DNA of 64,000 bases from Claveliimonas acetigenes (GTDB taxonomy: Bacteria > Bacillota > Clostridia > Lachnospirales > Lachnospiraceae): assembly GCF_025567385.1 (NCBI RefSeq), contig NZ_JAOQJU010000001.1:310001-374000 (forward strand). The letters run 5' to 3'. Made by a program: the position numbers and the translations under genes. Below, in pieces: positions 7,867 through 17,228 of the stretch. The first letter of the stretch is position 1; the number at the start of each line of letters is the position of its first letter. Below the pieces are notes generated by a model. That model did no database searches, had not been told where the DNA came from, and saw only the letters and a list, made by a program, of their open reading frames with translations.

Positions 7867-10731
7867 ATGACATTAGATAATAATAAGCAGTATATAAAAA
7901 TCAGAGGAGCGAACGAACACAACCTGAAGAATATTGATTTGGATATTCCGAGAAATGAGCTGGTAGTGCTGACCGGGCTTTCCGGGTCGGGAAAATCTTC
8001 GCTTGCCTTTGACACGATTTATGCAGAAGGACAAAGAAGATATATGGAGTCGCTGTCTTCTTATGCGAGACAGTTTCTGGGACAGATGGAGAAGCCGAAT
8101 GTGGAAAGCATTGAGGGACTGTCGCCTGCTATTTCCATCGACCAGAAGTCAACGAATCGGAATCCCAGATCAACAGTGGGAACCGTGACAGAGATTTACG
8201 ATTATTTCCGGCTGCTTTATGCCAGGATAGGAATTCCACATTGCCCGAAATGTGGCAGGGAAATTAAGAAGCAGACGGTAGACCAGATGGTAGATCAGAT
8301 TATGGAGCTTCCCCAGGGGACGAAGATCCAACTTTTGGCACCGGTAGTCAGAGGAAGAAAGGGATACCACGCAAAGTTATTTGAACAGGCAAGGAAAAGC
8401 GGATATGTCCGTGTGCGTGTGGATGGGAATTTATATGAATTGTCAGAAGAGATCGCACTTGACAAGAATATTAAGCATAATATTGAGATTATCGTGGACC
8501 GTCTTGTAGTGAAGCCGGGGATTGAAAAGAGGCTTACAGATTCTGTAGAGAGCGTGCTGCACCTGGCAGAAGGTTTGCTGATCGTAGACGTTATCGGGGG
8601 AGAACCGATTAATTTCAGCCAGAGTTTCTCCTGCCCTGACTGTGGAATCAGCATTGATGAGATTGAGCCGAGAAGTTTTTCCTTTAACAATCCTTTTGGA
8701 GCATGTCCGGTGTGTTTCGGTCTGGGGTATAAAATGGAATTTGATGAAGACCTAATGATACCGGATAAGTCGTTGAGCATTAACCAGGGGGCGATTGCTG
8801 CCATGGGATGGCAGTCCTGTACATCGAAAGGAAGTTTTACACGTGCAATCCTGGATGCGCTTACGGAGGAGTACCACTTCTCATTGGATACGCCTTTTGA
8901 GGAGTACCCTCAGGAAATTCATGATATCCTGATTCATGGTACGAATGGAAGGGAAGTGAAAGTACACTATAAAGGGCAGCGTGGGGAAGGTGTTTATGAT
9001 GTTGCGTTTGAAGGGTTGATCCGCAATATGGAGCGTAAGTACAGAGAGACGGGCTCCGAGATAATGAAAGCGGAATATGAAGAGTTTATGCGGATTACAC
9101 CGTGCCATGAGTGCGGCGGCCAGAGGCTGAAAAAAAGTGCGCTGGCGGTTACTGTGGGAGAGAAGAATATTGCGGAGATTACAGCTCTGTCGGTTGATAA
9201 ACTGCAGAAATTTCTTGATACACTGGAACTTACCAGGCAGCAGCACTTGATCGGGGATCAGATATTAAAGGAAATCAAGGCAAGACTGCAGTTTCTGTTG
9301 GACGTAGGGCTGGATTATCTGACGTTGGCGAGGGCAACAGGCTCTTTGTCAGGAGGAGAAGCGCAGAGGATCCGGTTAGCAACACAAATAGGTTCTGGTT
9401 TGGTGGGTGTGGCATATATTTTAGATGAGCCGAGTATTGGGCTTCATCAGCGGGATAATGATAAGCTTCTGGCAACCTTGAATCATTTGCGGGATTTAGG
9501 AAATTCTGTCATTGTGGTAGAACATGACGAGGATACGATGCTGGCAGCAGATTGCGTGGTGGATATTGGACCGGGAGCCGGAGAGCATGGTGGGGAAGTG
9601 ATTGCCCAGGGTACGGCGCAGGATATTATGAAAAATGAGAAATCAATTACGGGAGCTTATCTAAGCGGAAGGATTCGGATTCCGGTGCCGGAAGAGCGGA
9701 AAACGCCGACGGGCTGGCTGAAGGTTGTAGGAGCACAGGAAAATAACCTGAAAAATATTGATGTGAAATTCCCACTTGGCGTGATGACCTGTGTGACAGG
9801 AGTATCCGGTTCAGGAAAGAGTTCATTGGTGAATGAGATCCTGTATAAGACCCTTGCTAAGGAATTGAACCGCGCGAGGACGATTCCCGGGAAGCATAAG
9901 AAGATTGAAGGAATACGGCAGCTTGACAAGGTAATCAATATTGATCAGTCTCCCATTGGCCGGACGCCGCGTTCCAATCCTGCAACGTATACCGGGGTGT
10001 TTGATTTGATTCGGGATCTTTTTGCTGCGACACCAGATGCAAAAGCCCGGGGATATAAAAAAGGACGTTTTAGTTTTAATGTAAAAGGCGGGCGCTGCGA
10101 GGCATGTGCCGGTGATGGAATTCTGAAGATAGAGATGCATTTTCTGCCGGATGTCTATGTCCCATGTGAAGTGTGTGGGGGAAAAAGGTATAATCGGGAG
10201 ACCTTGGAGGTACACTACAAGGGGAAGAATATTTATGATGTACTGGATATGACTGTGGAAGAGGCCATGCATTTCTTTGAACATGTACCAAGTATCCGAA
10301 GGAAGATGGAAACTCTTTATGATGTGGGATTGTCTTATATTCGGCTGGGACAGCCTTCTACTACGTTGTCCGGAGGAGAGGCTCAGAGGATAAAACTTGC
10401 GACGGAACTAAGCAAAAGAAGCACAGGGAAGACGATTTATATTTTGGATGAGCCAACGACGGGACTTCATTTTGCAGATGTGCATAAGCTGACGGAGATT
10501 CTGAGAAGACTTGCGTCAGATGGAAATACTGTAATTGTTATTGAACACAATCTGGATGTGATTAAGACGGCAGATTATATTATTGATATCGGGCCGGAGG
10601 GCGGCGATAAGGGTGGAACCGTGATTGCAGAAGGCACACCGGAAGAAGTGGCGGATAACCCTGCTTCCTATACCGGAAAGTATATCAGAGGAATGCTTGA
10701 CAGATACTATGCTGATGAAAATAAGAAATAA
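7867..10731 (+). CDS. uvrA: Excinuclease ABC subunit A
   Basis: UvrA (954 residues) is the damage-recognition ATPase of nucleotide excision repair. It has two ABC modules, with Walker A motifs GLSGSGKS at 37-44 and GVSGSGKS at 645-652. The signatures are SGGEAQRIRLA and SGGEAQRIKLA, and the Walker B motifs are ILDEPS and ILDEPT. Zinc-binding cysteine pairs are visible (CPKC, CPDC/CPVC, CHEC, CEAC/CEVC). It is complete, co-directional with uvrB and 15 bases behind it. Confidence 0.98.
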   Translation: MTLDNNKQYIKIRGANEHNLKNIDLDIPRNELVVLTGLSGSGKSSLAFDTIYAEGQRRYMESLSSYARQFLGQMEKPNVESIEGLSPAISIDQKSTNRNPRSTVGTVTEIYDYFRLLYARIGIPHCPKCGREIKKQTVDQMVDQIMELPQGTKIQLLAPVVRGRKGYHAKLFEQARKSGYVRVRVDGNLYELSEEIALDKNIKHNIEIIVDRLVVKPGIEKRLTDSVESVLHLAEGLLIVDVIGGEPINFSQSFSCPDCGISIDEIEPRSFSFNNPFGACPVCFGLGYKMEFDEDLMIPDKSLSINQGAIAAMGWQSCTSKGSFTRAILDALTEEYHFSLDTPFEEYPQEIHDILIHGTNGREVKVHYKGQRGEGVYDVAFEGLIRNMERKYRETGSEIMKAEYEEFMRITPCHECGGQRLKKSALAVTVGEKNIAEITALSVDKLQKFLDTLELTRQQHLIGDQILKEIKARLQFLLDVGLDYLTLARATGSLSGGEAQRIRLATQIGSGLVGVAYILDEPSIGLHQRDNDKLLATLNHLRDLGNSVIVVEHDEDTMLAADCVVDIGPGAGEHGGEVIAQGTAQDIMKNEKSITGAYLSGRIRIPVPEERKTPTGWLKVVGAQENNLKNIDVKFPLGVMTCVTGVSGSGKSSLVNEILYKTLAKELNRARTIPGKHKKIEGIRQLDKVINIDQSPIGRTPRSNPATYTGVFDLIRDLFAATPDAKARGYKKGRFSFNVKGGRCEACAGDGILKIEMHFLPDVYVPCEVCGGKRYNRETLEVHYKGKNIYDVLDMTVEEAMHFFEHVPSIRRKMETLYDVGLSYIRLGQPSTTLSGGEAQRIKLATELSKRSTGKTIYILDEPTTGLHFADVHKLTEILRRLASDGNTVIVIEHNLDVIKTADYIIDIGPEGGDKGGTVIAEGTPEEVADNPASYTGKYIRGMLDRYYADENKK

Positions 10732-10818
10732 TGGCTTTTTATTTTAGAAAAACATGGTAAGATATAAGAAGTGCTTAGCACTTGGTAACAGATAGAGCAG
10801 AACGAAAGGGGAACGGGG

Positions 10819-11808
10819 ATGTCAGTGGATATTGGAATTGATCTTGGAACAGCCAGTGTTCTTGTATATGTGAAAGGTAAGGGTGTTATATTAAAGGAAC
10901 CGTCTGTCGTGGCATTTGACAGAGATACAAATTCTATCAAAGCGATTGGTGAGGAAGCGCGCCTGATGCTGGGGAGAACGCCGGGCAATATTGTAGCGGT
11001 CAGACCACTTAGACAAGGCGTGATCTCAGATTATACCGTAACGGAAAAAATGATAAAATATTTTGTGCAGAAGGCAATGGGAAGGCGGACATTCAAAAAG
11101 CCGCGTATCAGTATCTGTGTGCCAAGCGGTGTGACAGAAGTAGAGAGAAAGGCGGTAGAAGAAGCGACCTATGCGGCAGGAGCAAGGGAAGTCCTTTTGA
11201 TTGAAGAACCGGTTGCGGCTGCAATCGGCGCCGGAATTGATATTTCCAAGCCTTGCGGCAATATGATTGTAGATATTGGAGGCGGTACTGCAGATATAGC
11301 TGTTATTTCTCTTGGGGGTACAGTTGTCAACACTTCGATTAAGATAGCCGGTGACGATTTTGATGAGGCAATTGTCAGATATATCCGTAAGAAGCATAAT
11401 CTTTTAATCGGGGACCAGACGGCGGAAGATATTAAGATTAAGATTGGTACGACCTATCCTCTTGTGGAAGAAGAAACCATGGAGGTAAGAGGAAGAAATC
11501 TGGTAACGGGACTGCCTAAGACAATTACCGTAACGTCCTCTGAGACAGAGGAAGCTTTTCGGGATGCTACGGGGCAGATTGTAAATGCTGTGATTGGAGT
11601 TCTGGAGAAAACGCCGCCGGAGTTGTCGGCTGATATCCTTGACCGGGGAATTATGCTTACGGGCGGAGGGGCGATGCTCCGTGGCCTGGAAGAATTGATT
11701 GGTGAAAAGACAGGAATCAATACGATGACGGCTGAAGAACCCATGAAGGTAGTGGCAATAGGGACAGGTCAGTATGTGGAATTTATGGCAGGACGCAGGG
11801 ATTTTTAG
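10819..11808 (+). CDS. mreB: MreB/Mbl-family cell-shape actin
   Basis: This 329-residue bacterial actin starts DIGIDLGTASVLVYVKGKGV and has phosphate-binding and nucleotide loops typical of MreB (DIGGGTADIAVISLGG, TGGGAMLRGLEELI). It polymerises under the membrane and directs lateral wall synthesis. No mreC, mreD or rodA is adjacent, so this may be the Mbl/MreBH-type solitary paralogue rather than the mre-operon copy. The ATG at 10819 follows AAAGGGGAACGGGG. recD2 starts 5 bases after its stop. Confidence 0.9.
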   Translation: MSVDIGIDLGTASVLVYVKGKGVILKEPSVVAFDRDTNSIKAIGEEARLMLGRTPGNIVAVRPLRQGVISDYTVTEKMIKYFVQKAMGRRTFKKPRISICVPSGVTEVERKAVEEATYAAGAREVLLIEEPVAAAIGAGIDISKPCGNMIVDIGGGTADIAVISLGGTVVNTSIKIAGDDFDEAIVRYIRKKHNLLIGDQTAEDIKIKIGTTYPLVEEETMEVRGRNLVTGLPKTITVTSSETEEAFRDATGQIVNAVIGVLEKTPPELSADILDRGIMLTGGGAMLRGLEELIGEKTGINTMTAEEPMKVVAIGTGQYVEFMAGRRDF

Positions 11809-11813
11809 GAACT

Positions 11814-14027
11814 ATGGAAGAAATAAAAGGATATGTAGAGCATATTGTATTTAGAAATGAGGATAATGGATATACGGTATTTCATTTGAATAATGATGAT
11901 GGCGAGCTGACCTGTGTAGGGACATTTCACTATATTGCTGAGGGAGAGCTTTTAAAGCTTCGCGGCGATTATGTGAATCACAGTCTCTATGGCGTGCAGC
12001 TTCAGGTGAAGGAATCGGAAGTGTGCGAGCCGGAAGATTTGATTTCTATTGAGCGTTATCTTGGTTCAGGAGCTGTAAAAGGTTTAGGAGCAGCGCTTGC
12101 AGGGAGGATTGTGCGAAAATTTAAAGAAGATACTTTTCGGATTATTGAAGAAGAGCCGGAGCGGCTGGCAGAGATTAAAGGAATCAGCGAGCGCAAGGCA
12201 AGGGAAATTGCCGTGCAGGTAGAAGAAAAGAAGGATATGCGTAAAGCAATGATATTTCTTCAGAAATATGGCATTTCTACTTCCCTTGCAGCAAAAATCT
12301 ATCAACGGTATGGAAATGGAATTTATCGCGTGATTGAAGAAAATCCCTATCAAATGGCAGATGACATTGCCGGAATTGGATTTAAGACGGCAGATGAGAT
12401 AGCCGGGAAAGTGGGGATACATACGGATTCCGATTATCGCATCCGAAGCGGGCTTCTCTATACACTCCTGCAAAGTGTCGGCGAAGGCCATGTTTATTTG
12501 AGCCAGGAGGTTTTGCTTGCCAGAACAGGAGATCTTCTTGGGGTAGAGATAGAGCATATTGAAAAATATCTGATGGATTTGTCCATGGAACGGAAGATTA
12601 TCCTGAAAGAGAAAAAAGAAGAGCGCCGCGTATATGCCGCCAATTATTATTATATGGAACTGAATACTGCAAAAATGCTTCATGATCTGAATGTCAGATT
12701 TGAAGAATCAGACGCTGCTGTCAGCCGGCGCCTTGCGCAGATTGAGAAAAATATGGATATTCCGTTGGATTCTATGCAGCGTACGGCGGTCATTGAGGCG
12801 GCGAAGAATGGGCTTCTGATTCTAACCGGAGGTCCGGGAACAGGTAAAACGACAACAATTAATGCTGTTATCCGATATTTTGAAAGCGAAGGAATGGATA
12901 TTTATCTGGCAGCGCCAACAGGAAGGGCGGCAAAGAGAATGACGGAAGCCACCGGGTGTGAGGCACAGACGATTCACCGACTGCTGGAGGTAAGCGGGAA
13001 TCCTGAAGAAGAGCAGAAGAATGGGTTTCAGCGCAACAGGGAGAATCCCTTGGAAGCGGATGTCGTGATTATCGACGAGATGTCAATGGTGGATCTGCCG
13101 CTGATGCATGCTCTGCTGAGCGCGATATGTGTAGGAACGCGGCTGATCCTGGTGGGCGACGGCAATCAGCTTCCTTCTGTGGGGCCGGGAAGCGTTTTGA
13201 AAGACATGATTGATTCTCATTGCTTTTCGGTGGTGATGCTGACAAAAATATTTCGTCAGGCAGGCGAAAGCGATATTGTTGTAAATGCGCATAAAATTAA
13301 CAGAGGAGAGCCGGTTGTACTGGATAATAAGAGCAGAGATTTCTTTTTCCTGAAGCGGCAGGATGCCAATGTAATTATCAGTGTATTGCTTACTTTGATT
13401 CAAAAGAAGCTGCCGGGATATGTTCATGCCGATACCTATGATATCCAGGTATTGACGCCGATGCGGAAAGGATTGCTGGGAGTAGAACGCTTAAACGGCA
13501 TTTTACAGGAATACCTGAATCCTCCTGCACAGAATAAAGAAGAGAAGGAATTTGGTGAAAAAAAATTCCGTGTCGGCGATAAAGTAATGCAGATCAAGAA
13601 TAATTATCAGCTGGAATGGGAAGTATCTACGAAATATGGAATGACGATTGATAAAGGAATGGGGGTTTTCAATGGAGACATGGGAATCATCAGGGCTATC
13701 AATTCATTTGACGAAACCTTGCAGGTGGAGTATGATGAACATAGAGTAGTTACGTATCCTTTTGAACTGTTGGACGAGTTGGAACTTGCCTATGCGATTA
13801 CCATACATAAAGCACAGGGGAGCGAATATCCGGCAGTAGTGATTCCGCTTCTCCAGGGCCCAAGGCAGCTTTATCACCGTAATCTTTTGTATACTGCAGT
13901 GACGAGGGCAAAAAAATGTGTGACGTTGGTTGGCAGTGAGCAGGTATTTCAGGAAATGATAAGAAATACAAATGAGCAGAACAGAAATACCAGTCTTGCC
14001 GAGAGGATCAGAGAATTTTGCTTATGA
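11814..14027 (+). CDS. recD2: ATP-dependent RecD2-type DNA helicase
   Basis: RecD2 (737 residues) is a 5'-3' SF1B helicase found in bacteria whose RecD is not part of RecBCD. The N-terminal OB-like region is followed by helix-hairpin-helix repeats (YLGSGAVKGLGAALAGRIV, LAEIKGISERKAREIA). The motor has Walker A GGPGTGKT at 339-346, AAPTGRAAKRM, VIIDEMSMVD, GDGNQLPSVGPG, ITIHKAQGSEYP and YTAVTRAKK. Its stop overlaps the comF start (ATGA), so the two are translationally coupled. Confidence 0.95.
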   Translation: MEEIKGYVEHIVFRNEDNGYTVFHLNNDDGELTCVGTFHYIAEGELLKLRGDYVNHSLYGVQLQVKESEVCEPEDLISIERYLGSGAVKGLGAALAGRIVRKFKEDTFRIIEEEPERLAEIKGISERKAREIAVQVEEKKDMRKAMIFLQKYGISTSLAAKIYQRYGNGIYRVIEENPYQMADDIAGIGFKTADEIAGKVGIHTDSDYRIRSGLLYTLLQSVGEGHVYLSQEVLLARTGDLLGVEIEHIEKYLMDLSMERKIILKEKKEERRVYAANYYYMELNTAKMLHDLNVRFEESDAAVSRRLAQIEKNMDIPLDSMQRTAVIEAAKNGLLILTGGPGTGKTTTINAVIRYFESEGMDIYLAAPTGRAAKRMTEATGCEAQTIHRLLEVSGNPEEEQKNGFQRNRENPLEADVVIIDEMSMVDLPLMHALLSAICVGTRLILVGDGNQLPSVGPGSVLKDMIDSHCFSVVMLTKIFRQAGESDIVVNAHKINRGEPVVLDNKSRDFFFLKRQDANVIISVLLTLIQKKLPGYVHADTYDIQVLTPMRKGLLGVERLNGILQEYLNPPAQNKEEKEFGEKKFRVGDKVMQIKNNYQLEWEVSTKYGMTIDKGMGVFNGDMGIIRAINSFDETLQVEYDEHRVVTYPFELLDELELAYAITIHKAQGSEYPAVVIPLLQGPRQLYHRNLLYTAVTRAKKCVTLVGSEQVFQEMIRNTNEQNRNTSLAERIREFCL

Positions 14028-14755
14028 AAAGAAGAATTATGAAGTGTATCGCAGAGGGAGGAAGGAAAATCCTGGGGCTTCTTTATCCCCATACCTGTCC
14101 CCTCTGTGGGAAAACGACAGCAGAAGAAATCTGCGGAGCGTGTGCAGATAAGCTTCTGTTTATTGCAGAGCCAAGGTGCATGAAATGCGGAAAACCAATC
14201 CGCAGCGATGAAGAAGAGTATTGTTATGACTGTGCACACAGGCAGCATGAATATGAAAGAGGATACGGAATGTGGGTGCATCAGGGTGATGTGCAGGCTT
14301 CTGTTTATCGTTTCAAATATCAGAATCGAAGAATCTATAGTGAATTCTATGCGAAAATGCTGGCAGAGCAATATGGATCGGCAGTTCGCCGTTGGAAAAT
14401 CTGTCTGATTATTCCAATACCCCTTTATCGAAAAAGAAGAAGACAGAGAGGATATAACCAGTCTGAATTGGTAGCAAAAAAGCTTGGAAAAATACTGGAC
14501 ATTCCGGTGGACTCCAAAAATCTCCGGCGGGTACGCAATACCAATCCACAAAAGAAAATGAACGCAAGAGGGAGAAGAACCAATCTTAGGAATGCCTTTA
14601 GGGTGCGGGACGGGTTCGCCCCGGTGCAATCAGTGTTATTAATTGATGACATTTATACTACAGGGAATACCATCGATTGTGCTGCACGGGAATTGAAAAA
14701 AGCAGGCGTTCAAAAAGTGTATTTTTTAACCATAAGTATTGGACAAGGATACTGA
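14024..14755 (+). CDS. comF: ComF-family phosphoribosyltransferase-like protein
   Basis: This is a ComF-type protein of about 243 residues. The N-terminal zinc ribbons are CPLCGKTTAEEICGAC and CMKCGK...CYDC, and the C-terminal PRTase fold carries the PRPP loop VLLIDDIYTTGNT. ComFC acts in DNA uptake during transformation, but the family is widespread in non-competent Firmicutes. ATG 14024 is chosen because it overlaps the recD2 stop as ATGA; the TTG six bases earlier is less likely. The next gene has its own promoter. Confidence 0.88.
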   Translation: MKRRIMKCIAEGGRKILGLLYPHTCPLCGKTTAEEICGACADKLLFIAEPRCMKCGKPIRSDEEEYCYDCAHRQHEYERGYGMWVHQGDVQASVYRFKYQNRRIYSEFYAKMLAEQYGSAVRRWKICLIIPIPLYRKRRRQRGYNQSELVAKKLGKILDIPVDSKNLRRVRNTNPQKKMNARGRRTNLRNAFRVRDGFAPVQSVLLIDDIYTTGNTIDCAARELKKAGVQKVYFLTISIGQGY

Positions 14756-14768
14756 TATTTGTTATACT
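14739..14768 (+). promoter_or_regulatory. Candidate promoter of the c-di-AMP locus
   Basis: TTGGAC (14739-14744), 18 bases, TATACT (14763-14768). It overlaps the end of comF and lies 45 bases before the first gene of the 14813-18740 unit. Confidence 0.5.
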
Positions 14769-14812
14769 TAAAATGATGTTTAAATGGAGAAAGTATAGTT
14801 TAGAGGTGTACT

Positions 14813-15208
14813 ATGTTAGATGAACGGAAAGTGAAGCTGATGACGAAGATGGCCCTTTATGAGCAGAAGGAGGGCAAGGAGGATTTTAAGGTCAGTGCAT
14901 ATTATAGAAAAGATTACGCAAGTGTGCATACAATATATTCCATTCTCTGGATGACGGTTGGGTACATTTTACTGATTGTTTTGATTGGTTTTGCTGCCAT
15001 GGATTCGCTGACAGCAAATATGACATTGTCAGTTATTGTCCTTTTGACTGGCAGTATTATAATAGGATATTTTCTGGTTGTATTTATTGGCGGGGTGGCT
15101 TCACATCAGTTTTATAATAACAAACATCAGGAAGCCAGATCGAGAGTTAAAAAATACAATCATCATTTGATAAGATTATTAAAGATGTACGAAAAGGAGA
15201 AGCGGTAA
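14813..15208 (+). CDS. Conserved small membrane protein next to cdaA
   Basis: This 131-residue protein has a charged N-terminal helix (KVKLMTKMALYEQKEG), two membrane segments (about residues 44-65 and 72-95) and a basic C-terminal tail (KHQEARSRVKKYNHHLIRLL). No known domain is visible. It is preceded by TTAGAGGTG and followed one base later by the next membrane protein, in the same direction as cdaA and cdaR. It may be a membrane partner of the c-di-AMP synthase complex, but that rests on position only. Confidence 0.7.
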   Translation: MLDERKVKLMTKMALYEQKEGKEDFKVSAYYRKDYASVHTIYSILWMTVGYILLIVLIGFAAMDSLTANMTLSVIVLLTGSIIIGYFLVVFIGGVASHQFYNNKHQEARSRVKKYNHHLIRLLKMYEKEKR

Positions 15209-15209
15209 G

Positions 15210-16328
15210 ATGGAGAGTTTATTTGTGTTGAAGGGACAGCTGCAGAGGTTCTATGCGAAATATTCAAAGATTGTTGATAAAACAGTCCAGTTTGTGCTGG
15301 CGCTGGTCACATTCTATATGATTAACCGTGATATAGGATTTATGAAGGAACTGACGAATCCGGTTATCACGCTGGGGCTTGCGGTTGTGTGTACATTTTT
15401 GCCTTCTGCCGTTACGGTGCTGGCTGCAGCGGTAATGATTCTGCTTCATATGTTTTCGGTATCTATGGGAATGGCTGTGGTTACGGCAGTAGTTTTTTTG
15501 ATTATGTTTATTTTTTACATCAGGTTTACTCCTAAAAAAGCAATTATCATTCTGTTGGTGCCGGTTGCGTTTATGCTGAAGATTCCTTATACAGTTCCGA
15601 TGGCGTTTGGGCTGCTTGGGACTCCTGCGTATGTGATTCCGATTACCTGCGGTACTTTTGTGTATTATATGATTGATTATGTGAAGACTGCGGCGCCTAC
15701 TCTGGCGACTGCGGAGGATGCATCTGCGGTTTCTCAGGTTACCGCGCAGGTTACTACTTATGCAAAACAGGTGTTTCGAAGTAAGGAAATGTGGGTTGTT
15801 ATAGCGGCATTTGCTATTTGTCTGCTTGTTACTTATACGGTGAGAAGGATGTCTATAGACCATTCATGGAAGATCGCACTGCTGGTTGGCGCACTGTTGA
15901 ATATTCTGATTATAGGCGGGGGCGACATGATTCTGGATGTGGGAGCTTCTTATCTGGAGCTGATAGGCGGTAATGTGGCGGCGATTGTGATTGGACTGGT
16001 ATTGGAATTTCTATTCTTTTCTGTGGATTATTCCAGAAGTGAAAGTATGCAGTTTGAAGACGATGAATATTACTATTATGTAAAAGCAGTGCCGAAGATT
16101 GTTGTCGCTGCTCCGGAGAAAACGGTAAAGAGAATTAACAAAAGAGAAAATGTGTCTGAGACGGAGATTATTGATACAGATGAAATTCGCAGAAAGGCTT
16201 CCGTCCAGTCTGCGAAAAAGCATCAGAGTAAAAAGCGGCAGGAAACGAAAAATGGCGGCAAGACCGGAAATATGGATCACCTGCTCTTGACGCAGAGCCT
16301 GAGAAAAGAATTTGATTTAGATAAATAA
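15210..16328 (+). CDS. Polytopic membrane protein upstream of cdaA
   Basis: A 372-residue protein with about seven or eight hydrophobic segments between residues 25 and 285 (for example FLPSAVTVLAAAVMILLHMF and WVVIAAFAICLLVTYTV). A cytoplasmic tail follows that is acidic (FEDDEYYYYVKAVPK) and then strongly basic (KKHQSKKRQETKNGGK), ending DHLLLTQSLRKEFDLDK. It belongs to no family I can name. It begins one base after the preceding stop and ends 15 bases before cdaA, so it is almost certainly co-transcribed with it. Transport or scaffolding are both possible. Confidence 0.7.
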   Translation: MESLFVLKGQLQRFYAKYSKIVDKTVQFVLALVTFYMINRDIGFMKELTNPVITLGLAVVCTFLPSAVTVLAAAVMILLHMFSVSMGMAVVTAVVFLIMFIFYIRFTPKKAIIILLVPVAFMLKIPYTVPMAFGLLGTPAYVIPITCGTFVYYMIDYVKTAAPTLATAEDASAVSQVTAQVTTYAKQVFRSKEMWVVIAAFAICLLVTYTVRRMSIDHSWKIALLVGALLNILIIGGGDMILDVGASYLELIGGNVAAIVIGLVLEFLFFSVDYSRSESMQFEDDEYYYYVKAVPKIVVAAPEKTVKRINKRENVSETEIIDTDEIRRKASVQSAKKHQSKKRQETKNGGKTGNMDHLLLTQSLRKEFDLDK

Positions 16329-16343
16329 ACGGGGTGTGAATGG

Positions 16344-17228
16344 ATGGAACAGAGGATTACGCAATTCCTGACGAAATATGTAAAGGGATGGTATTTCCCG
16401 GAGATGCGTATAACTGATGTGGTAGAAATTATCATTATTACTTTTCTTGTATATCAGATTGTGGTTTGGATAAAGAATACGAAAGCATGGATGTTGTTAA
16501 AGGGAATTACGGTTTTGAGTATTTTTATTCTTTTGGCATTCATTTTCCAGATGCATACGATTTTGTGGCTGGCAGAGAATGCTGTGACTGTAATGGCTAC
16601 GGCTGCGGTTGTCGTGTTTCAGCCGGAACTCAGAAGAGCGCTGGAGAAGCTGGGAGAAAAGAAATTTCTTACATCGGTTGTGCCGTTTGATATGAACCGG
16701 GAAAGCGTGCGGTTTGGTGATGAGACGATAGAGGGAATTGTGAGTGCGTCTTTTAGCATGGGCAAAGTAAAAACAGGCGCTTTAATCGTGGTGGAACAGG
16801 CGATTAAATTGACAGAATATGAAAGTACGGGTATCAAATTGGACTGCATTGTGTCAAAGCAGGTTCTTATCAATATTTTTGAACATAATACGCCACTGCA
16901 CGATGGCGCGATTATTGTGCGGGGAGACAGAATCGTGTCGGCAACTTGTTATCTGCCGTTGTCTGATAATATGGGACTCAGTAAAGACCTGGGTACGAGA
17001 CATAGGGCGGCTGTTGGAATGAGTGAGGTTAGTGATGCGTTGATCGTGGTGGTGTCAGAAGAGACGGGTCAGGTATCTGTGGCTCAGGGAGGACAACTGA
17101 CCCGGGGAGTGGACAAAGAAGAACTTTGGAAGAGACTGGAACATATTCAGAATAAGAAAGCTGATTCTGCCGGGATTTTAACAAGATGGAAAGGAAGACT
17201 GATGAATGAAAAAAAGTCTGACAAATAA
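16344..17228 (+). CDS. cdaA: Diadenylate cyclase CdaA
   Basis: CdaA (294 residues) makes cyclic di-AMP from two ATP at the membrane. Three N-terminal membrane helices (about residues 22-80) precede the DAC domain, which contains the DGA motif (LHDGAIIVRG, Asp187) and the RHR motif (TRHRAAVGMSE, residues 219-221), both needed for catalysis. The C-terminal end overlaps cdaR by 23 bases. c-di-AMP controls potassium and osmolyte transport and wall stress in Firmicutes. CdaR is its known membrane regulator. Confidence 0.96.
   Translation: MEQRITQFLTKYVKGWYFPEMRITDVVEIIIITFLVYQIVVWIKNTKAWMLLKGITVLSIFILLAFIFQMHTILWLAENAVTVMATAAVVVFQPELRRALEKLGEKKFLTSVVPFDMNRESVRFGDETIEGIVSASFSMGKVKTGALIVVEQAIKLTEYESTGIKLDCIVSKQVLINIFEHNTPLHDGAIIVRGDRIVSATCYLPLSDNMGLSKDLGTRHRAAVGMSEVSDALIVVVSEETGQVSVAQGGQLTRGVDKEELWKRLEHIQNKKADSAGILTRWKGRLMNEKKSDK

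Noticed and set aside
8295..8804. Long minus-strand frame inside uvrA
   Set aside because: It lies wholly within a clear uvrA gene, has no ribosome site and shows no protein motif; similar shadows over uvrB, cdaR and htrA were also dropped.
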